Counted from the first letter of the stretch, positions 10,241-23,075 are shown. The stretch: DNA of 64,000 bases from Delphinus delphis (GCF_949987515.2 NC_082696.1:38606431-38670430), one strand, 5' to 3'. Translations and numbers: made by a program. Notes: a model not told the origin generated them from the letters alone.

Positions 10241-11740
10241 TGATGGAGATCTACTGATGAATTTTTTTCCACCCCTGATCAATTCATTCAAACATGTGCC
10301 AAGTTACTATCTAAACTTTATAGACTTTCTTCCATGTGTTTGAGGAGTACAGCAATTTTAAATTAAAATATTATTCTCTTTAGTTTTTGCCACATCCTTA
10401 AAGCCTTTTCATGTGTATTAATTCCTCCTAATTATACTGTATGTTTCTTAGCATGAAGCTCTTATATTCCATAATAGTACTTTCTGATTTCTTCCAATAA
10501 ATGAGACAATTCTGAATTATGTATGATTAGTTTTAAAACTTGCTAGCTATTGAGCAATGGTACAGCATCGACAGGTGGTTGGTCCAGGGTAAGCATTCAG
10601 TAACTATTTTTGCATGAATATATAAGTAAATTCTCACCTTTCTGCTCATAGTTATATAATTACACACAAAAACATCAACCATTCTCCCTCCTTTGTTCAA
10701 TATACTGAATTTAACACTTGGCAAAAGAATAAAATGTTACAGAAGTCTAAAAGTTAACAAAGATACCTTTGTGATTCACCAGTATGTGGTAATTTATTTG
10801 CCCAAATAAGCTTTATTTTTAACAACATATATAAGAAATAGTTGAAAACATTTTAATATATTTTATATGAATTGCTTCCATGCACAGATTCATAAAATCA
10901 GAGATGCATGATTTAAGATTAGATGATCATAAAAATTAAAAAATTAACTCATAACTTCTAACATAGGGGATCTTGGTGTCTCTAAAATTGTCTCTTAGTA
11001 TATTAGAAAATATACATTTTATCAGAACTCCAGTAAAATTTTCATAATATCTATTATATTATTCATAGTAGATATTTATTATGGTCCTGAATTATTCAAT
11101 AACTATGGATAAATATAATGAATGCTAAGCTGTCTTATACGTTGGGTCTTTTTTGATTTGGGGAAAACTCTAATTTAACATCACTGAAAGAATTTAGGGT
11201 GGGTGGAATCTTCTAAAAAAGGAAGCTTCTGAGATGTTCCTGGGGTATTTGGATTTGAAGGCTAGCCTCTTAAAAATTTCCTTGAGAACTGAGAACTTAA
11301 ACTTAACCCAATTGGGACACTTTTTTTGGTAATTTTCCTTACACTGTACAGGAGTTAGAAAAGCTATAAAGATTAACATTAGCCCATAAATCTAAGGCAG
11401 ATCACAATAAAAAAATGTATTCCTTAATTTAAAGTATTTTAAGAGTTGAAATATAATCTTTATCATTAACATTTCACTGGGTATCTTGGATTAGATGCAT
11501 CTTAGCCATGATTCTCCTTATTAGATGCAGTGCCAGATAAAGTTTTAAAATAAATAAAGCCTATCCCCTTTCTGCATCTTTTTCTTCTTTTCCAACCATT
11601 TGAGGTTCTCCTGTGGGGAGTGAGTAGATTTTCTAAACACACTGACCCTCTCCTTAACTTCTGGAAAGAAGGAGTGACTGCAATCAGTCACGTTAAAGAT
11701 TTACCAGACAAGACCCATGCTTTCCTGATTTCAATCTATT
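10241..11740. other. AT-rich unique sequence
   Basis: No repeat, exon or RNA gene recognised. Confidence 0.45.
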
Positions 11741-13490
11741 TAATGAAGATTTCTTTCCTTAAGTAAAAAGGAAGATTTTGATATAGAATTCTGGGTTGAC
11801 AGAATTTTTTTCCCCATAGTTTAAAGGAGTTGCTGTGTTTCATCCTATGTATAAAATATGTCTTTTATTCTGATTTTAAGAGTTTCTCTTTACCAGTGAT
11901 TTTTAAAAATTTATTTTATTATTGGATGCATTGGGTCTTCATAGCTGCGTGCGGGCTTTCTCTAGTTGCGGCGAATGTGGGCTACTCTTCGTTGTGGTGC
12001 GCCCGCTTCTAATTGCGGTGGCTTCTCTTGTTGCGGAGCACGGGCTCTAGGCGCGTGGGCTTCAGTAGTTGTGGCGCACGGGCGTAGTTGCTCCGCAGCA
12101 TGTGGGATCTTCTCGGACCAGGGCTTGAACCCGTGTGCCCTGCATTGGCAGGCGAATTCTTAACCACTGCGCCACCAAGGAAGCCCTTTACCAGTGATTT
12201 TAAGTAATTTTATTATGATGTTTTTGGTATAGTTTCTCTCATGTTTTGTGCACTTCCGGTCCATTGCACTTCTTGGGTTAGAAACATTTCATTTATTACT
12301 TCAAATAATTTTTCTGCTCACCCCTTCTTGAGGATTCCAATTAACTCATATGCTTAAGCTGCTTGAAGTTGTCCCACATATCATTGATGTTCATTTGTTT
12401 TTGGTCTTTATGTCTCTGTTTGTTTGTTTTAATAGTTCTGTTGCTACGCCTTCAAGCTCACTGATTTGTTTTGCTCTGTAGTGTTTAATTTGTTAATTCT
12501 ATACAGTGTTTGTTTCATCTCAAGACATTAGATTTTTCGTCTCAATAAGTATGATCTCAGTCTTTTTCATGTCTTCCACATTAATATGTTCAATCCTTCC
12601 TCTACTTTCATAAGCATATGGGATATAACTACAATGAGTTTTATAATGTCATCACATACCAATTCCATTGCCTGTGTTAATTTTGGATTGTTTCTATTGA
12701 TTGCGTTTTCTCTTCACTATATTTCCCTGCTTCTATACGTGCCTGGTAATTTTTAATTGGATGTCAGACATTATGGTTTTGCCTTGTTGGATGGGTGATG
12801 GATATTTTTGTATTCCTATTAGTATTCTTGAACTTTGTTCTTGGCCATAGTTAAGTTACTTGGAAAGAGATTATCCTTTTGAGGCTTTCCATTAAGTTTT
12901 ATGAGTTAGGATTAAAGAGAAGCCATTAGTCTAGGGCTTACTGTGCTCTACTGCTGAAGTAATAACTTTTGGGGTCTACTGAATGTCTCTTGAATTATGA
13001 CTAAAATCCCATGCTTAGGAACATGAAATACTCTCAGCTCCGTGTGACCTTTGGTGATTGGTCATTCTACTCCTGCAGGTGGTTCTTGTTTCCTTACATG
13101 AGTAGACTGATTTGTACCCAGCTGAAGACATGAGGGGATCTCCTGGAGATTTCAGGAGTTTTCTCTGTGCAGATGTCTATGCACAGGGACTCTGCCCTGC
13201 AACTTCTAGGTGCTCCGGCTCCCCAGATGGTCAGTTCTGTTTCTTCAACTCTAAGAGATAACGAGACTCAGCATGAGTTCCCCCTCCCTGCACTATCAGC
13301 TGGAATCTTTCTTCAGACACTGAGCTAAGGGAATCTTGGTGCCTATCTTATTTGTTTCCTCTTTCTCGGGGATCACTGTCCTGTGGTGCCTGATGTTCAA
13401 TATCCGAAAAACCTTGTTCCATGTGCCTTGTCTGCTTTTATAGTTGTTTCAGGAAGGAGAGTAAATCTGTTCCTTATCACTCCATCTTGA
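11740..13490 (-). mobile_element. Antisense 5' region of an old L1, interrupted by a CHR SINE
   Basis: The right end, read on the minus strand, is 'acttctgcatctagtcaag' followed by 'atggagtgataagg', which resembles the start of an L1 5' region ('...ccaagatgg...'). Going left come 'ttttaattggatgtcagaca', 'gaagttgtcccacatatca' and 'ttattacttcaaataatttt', all familiar antisense L1M text. The SINE at 11904-12186 splits the element: the sequence at 11830-11903 continues at 12187. No ORF1 or ORF2 frame survives. The exact L1 subfamily is not claimed. Confidence 0.65.
11904..12186 (-). mobile_element. CHR-type SINE, long form
   Basis: Minus-strand SINE starting at 12186 ('gggcttccttggtggcgcag'), with the B-box region 'gggttcaagccctggtcc', the body 'aactactgaagcccacgcg' and an A-rich tail at the left. 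Flanked by an exact 15-bp TSD 'tttaccagtgatttt' (11889-11903 and 12187-12201). Inserted into the older antisense L1. Confidence 0.95.
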
Positions 13491-13739
13491 CTAGATGCAG
13501 AAGTCCATTTAGTAATTTGTTTTTGCTGTTTAGTTTTAGTTGCTTTTTCATATAAATCCTTTTCCCCTAAACAGTAATAATTCACTGCACACAATGCACT
13601 TTTATAAATGGATTTTGATTGAATGAAATGAATCTTCAAGAAAAAGGGCAAATTCTATTCACCAACATTTTGCTCAGAGGAAAACTTATCTGGAGAGTTT
13701 AGTGGAGGACACAATTCTGAGATAACCAGTTCTATTCTC
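13491..13739. other. Unique sequence between L1 and palindrome
   Basis: No recognisable feature. Confidence 0.4.
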
Positions 13740-13790
13740 AACTCTGTTCCTAACAACTTCTGTGGAACAGAAGTTGTTAGGAACAGAGTT
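13740..13790. repeat. 51-bp nearly perfect palindrome
   Basis: A 24-bp left arm (13740-13763) and right arm (13767-13790) are exact reverse complements with only 'gga' between them. The right arm reads 'acagaagttgttaggaacag' and four more bases. It is not part of any repeat I recognise and pairing stops sharply at both ends. Confidence 0.97.
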
Positions 13791-14654
13791 TTATGCCTAA
13801 ATTTTCATATAAAACGGTAATGGGTGTTGGCCTTCCTCTCTAAAATTAAGAAAGGTTTTTTATGTTAGGTCAAACAAGGATAGTCTTAACTAGGATTATA
13901 CTGAAATTCTATCTATATTGCTTTTGAAGTACTTTTACAATTGTGAATGTTATGTGTTTATAAATTATTCATTACCAGAAAAGGAGCTGATTCCAAGTCA
14001 TGCTCCAGGAATCACCTGATAAAATCACTGTTAATAGCAACATGAGGCTACATCTCAAGGAGGGGAACCAATAAAAATTATTTCTCAGTTCAACAGTGAT
14101 ATTATTCTCAGCTTTTTTGTTAACTTAATGACTGAATGGGTCCTTATTAATAAATGTTCCCATTTTTCCACAAACATTTCTATGATATTTATAAACGGCT
14201 TATACAGATCTCTGCTGTACTTCAAAAGAAAATTAAAAGCGTATAAACTTGCTGCATCCAACTGTTTTCCCACCCTTCCCCTGGTTCATATCATGCCATC
14301 TGGGGCATCCAAAATAAGGAAAATGAAATAACACAGATACATGAAAGAATTCTGTATATATCCCCAAATCCATGTGCACAGATCTGTAAGCACAGTTGGC
14401 TTGAGTTGTTAGAAGATTTAGTTTCATTCCGGTAAACAAATCCTCTCAGTAAAGGGATGATTTATGGCTGAAAACATTAGCCTGGCACTGCACACCTTTG
14501 CCATCAATACTTTTAGTCTGTGAAAGTTCATGAGAGAAAGTGGCCTCCAAACATTCTTAGATTTCAAATCCAAACATTCTTAGGTTTCAGATAAAAAGTA
14601 TTAACTTTACCTGATCCTAAATAGCAGAGTTATGTTCATCATTGTTACGCTAGA
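13791..14654. other. Unique sequence with a short tandem duplication
   Basis: 'ccaaacattcttagatttca' plus three bases is repeated head to tail at 14547-14569 and 14570-14592 with two mismatches. Nothing else recognised. Confidence 0.5.
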
Positions 14655-14806
14655 GTCCCGACCGGTAGAATTTGTACCAACAGGGAACTTGTTAGAAAGG
14701 TAAGATCTCAGACCCCACCCTGACTTACTAAGTCACAATGTGCATCTAACAAGAGCCTCAAGTGATTCCTATACATGTTAAAGTTTAAGAAGCACTGCTA
14801 TACATC
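14655..14806 (+). mobile_element. MER5A-type hAT-Charlie MITE
   Basis: 'gggaacttgttagaaagg', 'ctcagaccccaccctgac', 'caagtgattcctatacatg' and the terminal 'aagaagcactgct' appear in the order of MER5A. A non-autonomous DNA transposon; no transposase. Confidence 0.75.
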
Positions 14807-17100
14807 ACCTTGCATCTTTAAACTCAGTCATTAAACTTGAGGTTTTATTCTAGATAAACTGTACTTCTCTTACTCTAAGAGGCGTTGTACCTCTTGTCAT
14901 TGTACAACAATCCTAGTGCTGAATGAATTGAATCTGATTTTTGTGATGACAAATGCAACTTACAGGCAAAGTTTCCGGTGGGTGGATGAGGTGCTGTGGA
15001 AAACCATTCAAGAACGCGAGGTTCTTTCTTTCCTGAGAATGTGTCCCAGATCTCTTGATTCTGAAATATCAGATACTGTATATGACTACACAATATTAAA
15101 ATTGCAACTCCTTCATGATTCTTTCAATGATTAGAATTTTCCAGAATTTACTCAAGCCTCTAACTTAAAATAAAACCAATTTTAATTGTTCTGATGGAAA
15201 GGTTGCATATAGTTGTTCAAAACCTCAAAACCTTTCTTAATACTAGAAATTTAGATCAGGAAAGGATGCTAGAGGTTAGTTAGTTCTGTTTTAGACCACA
15301 ACCTCTTGCATTTAAAGGGTAGTATTGATAATTTGCAATAAAAAATGTGTTATTTATCCTTTATTTAACTGATATCCTATCAGCTTCCAAAAAGAATTTA
15401 TTATTATAGAAGACCCTCTATAAAATAAAATTAAGCTAGATTTGTATAACAATGTATAAAGGCAATGAAATAAATATATCAACCACTTTGCCTATGTTTA
15501 CTGAGATTAAACATTAAATTTGGTTCTTCATCTCTTGGAAATTAAAGCAAAAAAGGTACACAGAACAGAGTGTAAAGCAAGTTAGCTTTTGCAACCCCAT
15601 GTATAGAATCCCAGTTGGGGATATTAATAACAACATAGTTCATTTCACTTTTTAAAACCTTCTATATAGATAATCACTCTTTTGAACCAAACTTTTATCT
15701 GAAGGGTTATATTTCTGCAGTTAAATGGAAGATGCTTAAATTTAGTTCAGTGTCATTCTAACTGTTGGGTAAAGTCTAATATACAAGAAGAATCCAAATC
15801 TCATTGGCTAAATCCTGAATAAATGAAACTGGTAGGAACAAAGGTTTAATTTTTTACAAAATAAAAATTTTAAACTTTGACTTCCTAATGTTTGATAAAG
15901 TTATATCTACCTGGCCAAAACCTTCTGGTTAGGTATCCATGAAACAACTGGTATTATGAAAATACAGTGCTTTTTGCTCAGTACAAGTATTCTGTCCTTC
16001 CCCAGATGAAGACACTTTGAGAACCAATAGTTTTCATGTACACTTACTTGTATTGGCTTATCTTATGTCAATGTTGGTATTAAGACCAGAAACAGAATAC
16101 TGAGTTCCTGACTTGGATTCCAACTACTATCTTGACAATTCATTTTCAATGCATTCTAATCTACAGACAGTTATTTTACAAAGAAGGGTGAATAGACATT
16201 TTTTGTTTCTAGTAAAGGAAGCAGTAGAAATAAGTCTATTAATGCAAAAAAGCAATAATTTCCAGTAGCCCTTTAGTTATTCAGAGGAAAAGCATATAGT
16301 CATAAAAAGTTTTCCTAATTAGGCAACAACTGTGTATATGCATTGGAGGTGGGGGGAGAGGATATGTGTGTGTGTTGAGAAATAGGAATTAGATGAAAGG
16401 ACTTCCTAACTGTAGAATTATTTAACAAGGAGAAACTGCAGTGTGTGATGTTTCCCACTTGAAGATAACTTTAAGAGGTGGATAAACTGTAACCTGCCCA
16501 TATGGATGAGATCCATGTGTTTTTTAAGTAAAGCTCATGATAGATACACCTGTGAGGGGAAGGGGCAGTTCTAAAGGAACCACACAGCTGTGAAGTAGTT
16601 TACCACTGGCAGATCCTCTTCACGATTTTACCTACTTCAATCTATTTTCTCCCCCAATACTTGTCCATAGAGGTCAGTTATCATCTGTGAGCAGAGGACA
16701 GCCCTGATGACAGAACAGTGAACATTCATCATCTTCCCACTATCACCATTATCTCCAGTCTCTCTCTGGCCACGTTCTGACTCTTCCTTTCTCCTTGGCC
16801 CAGCTAAACTAAGAAAAATGTCTGATTGTTCTGCTCTTACCTAAAACCTGAAAAGCTCACCTTGGGAATTAAACCATTGTATCTTTTGTGTCTGTATTAA
16901 TCAAATTAACTAAAGAGCAAAATGATCTACACTTTGTTTTGTAGAACACTGTTAGAAGGCTATCATTTTACTATCTGTCTACGTTTATGTACTTCCACTG
17001 GAGGGGAAAAAGTAACTCTTCCCTTGCTTACTGAACCCTGCTAAGCGAAGTGCTTTTCTTTCATTACCTTCCGCCACCCCGCCAAAACAATCTGTGAGTT
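14807..17100. other. AT-rich unique sequence
   Basis: 2.3 kb in which I recognise no repeat, exon or RNA gene. A short TG run lies near 16365-16376. Confidence 0.45.
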
Positions 17101-17104
17101 ACAC

Positions 17105-17275
17105 AGTGTTATTGCCTTTAACAAAAGAGTAAACTGAGGCACAGATAAGTTAAATAAAATTTACCCAAGATCTTACAACCTTTAAGCAGTGGAATCACGT
17201 TTCAAACCTTAGGTATGACTAAGCACTAAGCCTGTGATCTTAACCTCCATGCTACATAACTTCCCACAAATGAAA
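17105..17275 (-). mobile_element. MIR SINE
   Basis: Antisense MIR: 'aaactgaggcacagataag', 'aatttacccaagatctta', 'ggaatcacgtttcaaacctt' and 'cttaacctccatgctacat' follow the order of the MIR core and tRNA-like end. Confidence 0.8.
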
Positions 17276-17944
17276 CTCACAGAGTATCGCTGTGAATTGT
17301 ATCCGGTGTAAAATAGCTATTCATGAAGCTCTTCCTAAATAAGGCTTCATTTGAAGACATCATATTTGCTAGCAGTAGGCTCAGAGCTCAGAAAGATAAA
17401 TATTTTTAATTGGACACCACTCATCTTTACCAATAATTTAGGATTTTTGTATACTTCACTGTTTCTTCCTAACTATATGTCTAAATATCCCCCCTTTTTT
17501 CCTGGTCCTGATTTTTACTCATTTCTTCTGATTTTCATTGATGTCAAAACATACATAATGATTAAGGGCAGAAACAACAAATGATAAAATATTTCAGAAT
17601 AGCCAAAGCTTGAAAATTCTGATCTTTTTTGGAGAATGTGATATAGTGAATATTTGAGGATTACTTATCCAGAGTTGAAAAAAATTGGTTTCTTATTATT
17701 AATAAATAATTCTTTGTTGACAAAAGCATACTCAATTTAGCCGTCTTCTTTCATTACTGCCCCTTACTCTTTTTGTTTCCTATAATAATTAAATATCCGT
17801 ATCTTATTTGTGTTATCTCTTTTATAGAACTTGAGCCAGCTTGGAATGACAACCACCTCTTGCATATCTGCATATTCTTTCCTAGCCCCGAGTGTAAAAG
17901 AATGTCAGGATAGAGACATATTAAGTCTTTATTGGATAACATAC
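17276..17944. other. AT-rich unique sequence
   Basis: Nothing recognised. Confidence 0.4.
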
Positions 17945-18720
17945 TTTTTAAAAACTTTTTTTTACATTACACAAATAACTCATGAATATATCCTGTTTTT
18001 TACAAATTTTAAACATGGAGATGAAATCAAGCCACCTATGAAAGCCACCTTCAACTTTTAGTCCCCCCTTCTCCATAGATAACTGTGTCTATCAAAAATT
18101 TAGCATATTTATTTCCCACCCTTTGTGGATAGTTTTTAATATTTATTTATTTATTTAGTCTGCACCGGGTCTTAGTTGTGGCACACAGGATCTTTTTAGT
18201 TGCGGCATGCAAACTCTTAGTTGCGGCATGCATGTGGGATCTAGTTCCCCCACCAGGGGTCGAACCCAGGCCCCCTGCATTGGGAGCGTGGAGTCTTACC
18301 CACTGGACCACCAGGGAAGTCCCCCACCCTTTGTTAATGCTTTTACAGAGATGTCAAGTGGATCCAGAATTACTATATATATTGTTTTTCACGTCTCTGT
18401 GTTTTACATACCGTAGATAGTCTGCAACTTTCATTTTTTGTTGCTCAATGTCTTAGAATTCTGTTGCTGTTACCAAACATAGGTATGACTCATTCTTTTT
18501 AATTGTTGCATAGTATTTCATAAAATAAAAATATCAAGACTCGTTTAACCACTCACCACACAGAAAAACATTTGAGTTCTTTTCAGGATTTTACTATTAT
18601 AAAGGTAGCTGAAATAAACATTTATTTTTATGTATCTTATATACATGTGTTATTTTAGGGTAGATACTGAGACGTAGAATTTCTGGGTTATGGTATATGT
18701 CTTACTCTAAGAGATATTTC
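17945..18720 (-). mobile_element. Old L1-type LINE fragment, antisense, split by a SINE
   Basis: Antisense L1 3'-region style: 'ttaattgttgcatagtattt', 'tgaaataaacatttattttt', 'gaatttctgggttatggta'. The CHR-like SINE at 18127-18322 interrupts it. Similar text recurs at 30000-30310. The subfamily is uncertain. Confidence 0.55.
18127..18322 (-). mobile_element. CHR/Bov-tA-like tRNA-derived SINE, older short form
   Basis: On the minus strand it starts 'gggacttccctggtggtcca' and carries 'gcctgggttcgacccctgg' (B box), 'gcatgccgcaactaagagt' and an A-rich tail. Flanked by a 12-bp TSD 'cccaccctttgt' (18115-18126 and 18323-18334). Confidence 0.9.
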
Positions 18721-18854
18721 CATAGTAGGAAGTTATATTGGGGTCAATAGGTTCAGGCACAAAAGTAAGAACTTCCTCAGTCCTGGAGTCAAGAGTCGTA
18801 AAAAGTCTATCAATTTAGCAGCAGTTGTATTGAATATTTTTACAATGGAAAACA

Positions 18855-19012
18855 TATTGTATGAAAATCAAAGGAAATGGATACTAACTCCCCTCTGCAG
18901 CTAATTAGAAGTTATGCAACCTCTCCAGACTTGCATTTCCTCAACTATAGTATTAGGATGGGATAGGACTAGAGGACTTATTTCTCAGAAATGTTCAGTT
19001 CTACATGGCATA
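18855..19012 (+). mobile_element. MIR SINE fragment
   Basis: Sense MIR: 'agaagttatgcaacctct', 'ccagacttgcatttcctcaa' and 'aggactagaggacttatt' track the core and 3' part. Diverged. Confidence 0.6.
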
Positions 19013-19904
19013 TTTCTGTTCTTCATTTATTCGTTCATTCAATAAACATAAACAAGGCATATATAAGAATCCACAATGTTTCCATAAGGATTTAACAAGA
19101 AATAATACCAGGAAACAAAGCAATGTATAAACAGATAGGTATCATTTAAATAAATGTATCTAGGCCACAAAATGTGTGCTTTCAAAAAAAAAAAGAGAGA
19201 GAAGGGGTACAAAAGATAAACACTTATCATTTATTTAGTTTGCTTTATTTATCCAGATGTTCCCCTGAATACAAGTCCTCTCATCTGCTACAACTTCAAC
19301 TGTATGTAGTCCGTACACACACTGAATAAAGAAGGGGTCAAGAAGGAGAAGGTATGGGGGAAGACCTTCCTGAAGAAGAGACTTATGAATTTAATACTTG
19401 TTAAAGACAAAAAAGAAAACTCTAACCATTTTTATCCAGTTCTTAAAGATTCCTCTCATTTAGCACTGAACCTGTACATCTCTTCATTTATTTAAGCTTT
19501 CTTTGAAGTTGTAGTAGCTTCAAAGGCAAAAGGACTATGTGAGGACACAAAAGAGATGAATCAAAACACAGACAACATAATTTATGACATTGAATTATCA
19601 GTCCACTGAGAGGACAGCCAGAAATAAATTGTATAAAATATAGTTATATTAAAATGAGGAAAACATATGATGGTATCAAGACAGCATTTAATAATTACCA
19701 AACAAATGAGAAACCTAACCAAGACAGAATCATAAATAAGTTCCTGTCTGTCAATGCCATCCTTAGCTCAGTAGATCAATTTACTTTCAATTTAGACAGC
19801 TGAAACTTACCCACCCAAAAAGTGGAAAATTGAAACCCTCTCTGAATAGGCCATTTCAAAGCATGATTTCACTAAGCCTTTGTCAATTACATCGATTTGG
19901 TTAA
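19013..19904. other. AT-rich unique sequence
   Basis: A short L2-tail-like 'attcgttcattcaataaac' occurs near 19030. Otherwise nothing recognised. Confidence 0.4.
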
Positions 19905-20020
19905 GTTTAATTCATTTCAGAGGACATTTATCATGCCCTATGCATTCTAGTTATTGCTAGGGACATAAACATGACAAAACATGACCCCTACCAAAAAGAG
20001 TTTACCTTCCATTGGAAATA
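19905..20020 (-). mobile_element. L2 3' end fragment, antisense
   Basis: 'ggacatttatcatgccctat', 'attgctagggacataaaca' and 'gacaaaacatgacccctac' follow the antisense L2 3' UTR ('tattgagcacctactatgtg ... ggggataca ... gacaaggtccctgcc'). Confidence 0.6.
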
Positions 20021-20179
20021 TTTCAAAGTTCTCAAATCTCAAAACCAAATTAATTTGAGTGTGTCATCTTTAATCAAAGAAAAGAAAAACAAAGAGGGAG
20101 AGAGAAACCGTTTACATATATATTTTGCAAGGACTTAGCATGATTGGTTACAGAACACACCACCAACAACAACCTGAGC

Positions 20180-20320
20180 AGATACCAAAATCCGGGGGTG
20201 CTCTAGTCCCTTTTATAAAACAGCATTCCTGCTGTACCCAAGTTTCGGCTTCCACAGTTCCAACCAACCACGTTGAGTTAATCTGCAGATGCGGAACCTG
20301 TGGATAAGGAAGGCAACTGT
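20180..20320. mobile_element. Probable ancient DNA transposon remnant
   Basis: 'aaaatccgggggtgctctag' plus 'tcccttttataaaa' at one side, and 'gttgagttaatctgcagatg', 'cggaacctgtggata' at the other, resemble the two ends of a dispersed TcMar-like element with the middle deleted. The family is not named. Confidence 0.45.
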
Positions 20321-22058
20321 ACTTCCATAATTTAATTTTTAATTTTACTTCTATAGACTTAACATTCTTTAGCTGTGAGAGAGGAAGAGAATTAAATAAT
20401 CTATGGCCCCTTTCAGCTTTAACCCAACAACTGAGTCAGCTATTAGGCTTCCAGTTGTTTGTGTAGAAAAGTACCAGATAAAGGCAGCCCAGATAGGTCA
20501 GTTCAGTGAAAACCATGTCAAGTTAAAAGGTGTTCAGTTATTCAGTAGACCATATGCTGCTCTTTGTATATCTTACCTCACTGTGTTGGATAAATACTCT
20601 CCCACTGATCATAATACTTTTCAAGTAAGGTATTTAATGGATTTAATATTTTAGAACAATGGTAAATTCATCAGATAACTCATACTTAATCTCAACCTTC
20701 CATTTTTAAATCCTTTCTTAATAAACTGAGGCCACTTTTCTGACCATGAATAAATAATATGGTAAATGTAATATTTTTTTGGTTCTGTTTATTTTTAAAA
20801 TTTTACATAAATCTCAGTGGTGTGAAAGTTAATCATATCTAAGACAGGTGATAATTTTACTTAGTATTTTTGCATCTTTCTTCTAAATGTGGAATGTAGC
20901 AAAAAAAAAAATCCACTAGATCTTTAATCAGTGTATCACAGACCTATAGCTTGCTACTGGGCTATTTATTTATTGAATTCATTTATGCAAAAATAAAACA
21001 CCTGGTTAGAATTCTATTCATGGTTCAGTTAATCTAAGATTAGTTATAATTTCCAAATGATATAAATTTTGTACTGACATATTAAACCTCTGGATTGTAG
21101 ATGTAAATTTTAATTTAACTTATGCATTTGATCTCCCATGAGATGAGAAAAAATGATACTTATTTAAAGAAATATGTAGCAATAAGGTGGAGATACTACC
21201 TTAAAATCTTGTATGTGTAACCATTCTTACATTCTTTCCATTCTTAATATATTTTCTTTCTGATTGGCTTCTAAACATTTTAATCAGAACTTCTTTTATA
21301 TTTATTGTCAACCTATACTTTAAATAGCCATTTGCCTCACTCACAATCATTAATGATGTATAATCTCTTAGAGGTAAGATTAGGTCCATTCAGCCTTAGT
21401 TCTGTACACACTTTGTATGTTAAGTGGTTCCTCATACACCAGACTTACAGAGGATTTCACTCACATCATTTATCTCCATCTCTTCCAAGTCTAATGCTGG
21501 GCCTGGCATTGTACACTCATCATCTAAAAGCTCATCTCTGGTAGACATGTACAAGTAGCACAGATAGTTCAAAGCATAAATTTAATCTAACGTCTCACAG
21601 GGGCAGAAGTAGTGATAGCAGAGCTTCCTAGATCACTTCCAGCAGGACTGCCATCTGGTCTATCATTTCTCAATCTTTGGAAGGATCTTCTAACAAAAGA
21701 CATTTCACTGGATATGGAAAAGCTAAGAAAGGTTTTAACTTATCCGGCAATCCCCCTAGTGTCAGACCCAATACACTCATACATTTCAAAAGAGGCAGGC
21801 AGGGTAATAAACCACCAGAAAAATAATACATAAGAGCTTCCCTCATTCCTTTATGACTTCCCAAGTTAGACTCTCCCATACTATAAAGATACTAAATACT
21901 AACCCTCCAGCTCTTCATCCAAGTGAAACATTAAAGTCTCTTGTCCAAGTGAAAGTCTGATAAGCCTTCCGTTGGTCTTTCTGCTCTGTTCTCTTTGGTC
22001 TCAGGGGAGCATAAGGAACTGTTTACCTCTGAAGTCGAGAAAAATAATTTAAATTTAA
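20321..22058. other. AT-rich unique sequence
   Basis: No repeat, exon or RNA gene recognised. Confidence 0.4.
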
Positions 22059-22059
22059 A

Positions 22060-23075
22060 GTTATGATATTTTCCTTCCAGTTTTATCATGATATATTGAC
22101 ATACAGCACTGTAATTTTAAGATGTACAGCATGATGATTTGACTTAAATATATCATGAAATGATGACCACAGTAAGTTTAGTGAAGCTCCATCATCACAT
22201 GCAGATACAAATAAAAGAAAAAGAAAAAAGTATTTTCTCTTCTGATGAGAACTCTCAGGAATTACTCTCTTACCAACTTTCTTTCTTTTTTTTTAATTTT
22301 TCTTTTTTAAAATAATTTATTTATTTTTGGCTACATTGGGTCTTTGTTGCTGCACGCGGGCTTTCTCTAGTTGCAACGAGCGGGGGTTACTCTTCATTGC
22401 GGTGCGCCCACTTCTCATTGCTGTGGCTTCTCTTGTGGAGCACCGGCTCTAGGCACGCGGGCTTCTGTAGTTGTGGCATGCAGGCTTCAGTAGTTGTGGC
22501 GCACGGGCTTAGTTGCTCCGCGGCATGTGGGATCTTCCCAGACCAGGGCTCAAACCCATTTCCCCTGCATTGACAGGCAGATTCTTAACCACTGTGTCAC
22601 CCGGGAAGTCCTCTGAACAACTTTCATGTGTAACATACAGCAGCGTTAATTATATTTATCATGTTGTACTTTACATCCCTAGTGCTTATTTATCTTATAA
22701 CTGGATGTTTGTATCTTTTGGTTAGCTTCATTCATTTCCCCCTCTCCCCATCCACCTCCTCTGGTAACCACAAATCTGATCTCCTTTTCTATGAGTTTGT
22801 TTGTTGGTTGGTTTTCTTGTTTTTGAAGGATAAATGACCTACAACACTGTGTTAGTTCCTGGTGTACAACGTAGTGATTCGATATTGCTATACATTTCAA
22901 AGTGATCATCACGGTAAGTCTAGTTACCATCTGTCACCATACAAAGATAGTGCATTATTATTGACTGTATTCCCCACACTGTACACCTCATACCTATGAC
23001 TTATTTATTTTATAACTGGAAGTCTTTACCTCTTAATCTCCCTCACATATTTCTCTCATCCCTTCCCCCAAAATA
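22060..23075 (-). mobile_element. L1 3' UTR, antisense, split by a SINE
   Basis: Antisense 3' UTR of an L1 lineage common in cetartiodactyls: 'tatattgacatacagcactg', 'catcatcacatgcagatac', 'ctaccaacctcctctgg'-like text near 22755, 'ctggtgtacaacgtagtgat', 'gtgatcatcacggtaagtct' and 'ccacactgtacacctcatac'. The SINE at 22282-22610 interrupts it. Confidence 0.75.
22282..22610 (-). mobile_element. CHR-type SINE, long form
   Basis: Minus-strand element starting near 22610 ('gacttcccgggtgacacag') with body 'gagcaactaagcccgtgcg' and 'caacgaagagtagccc'-like text, then an A-rich tail at the left. Flanks 'ctcttaccaactttc' (22267-22281) and 'ctctgaacaactttc' (22611-22625) match at 13 of 15 bases: a decayed TSD. 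Confidence 0.9.

Noticed and set aside
18127..18322. Possible tRNA gene
   Set aside because: A/B-box-like text is the tRNA-derived head of a SINE with TSD and A tail. There is no cloverleaf for a functional tRNA.
22282..22610. CpG-containing GC-rich patch as a second promoter
   Set aside because: The GC content comes from a CHR SINE. The same applies at 11904-12186, 30408-30620, 35335-35547 and 62191-62816.
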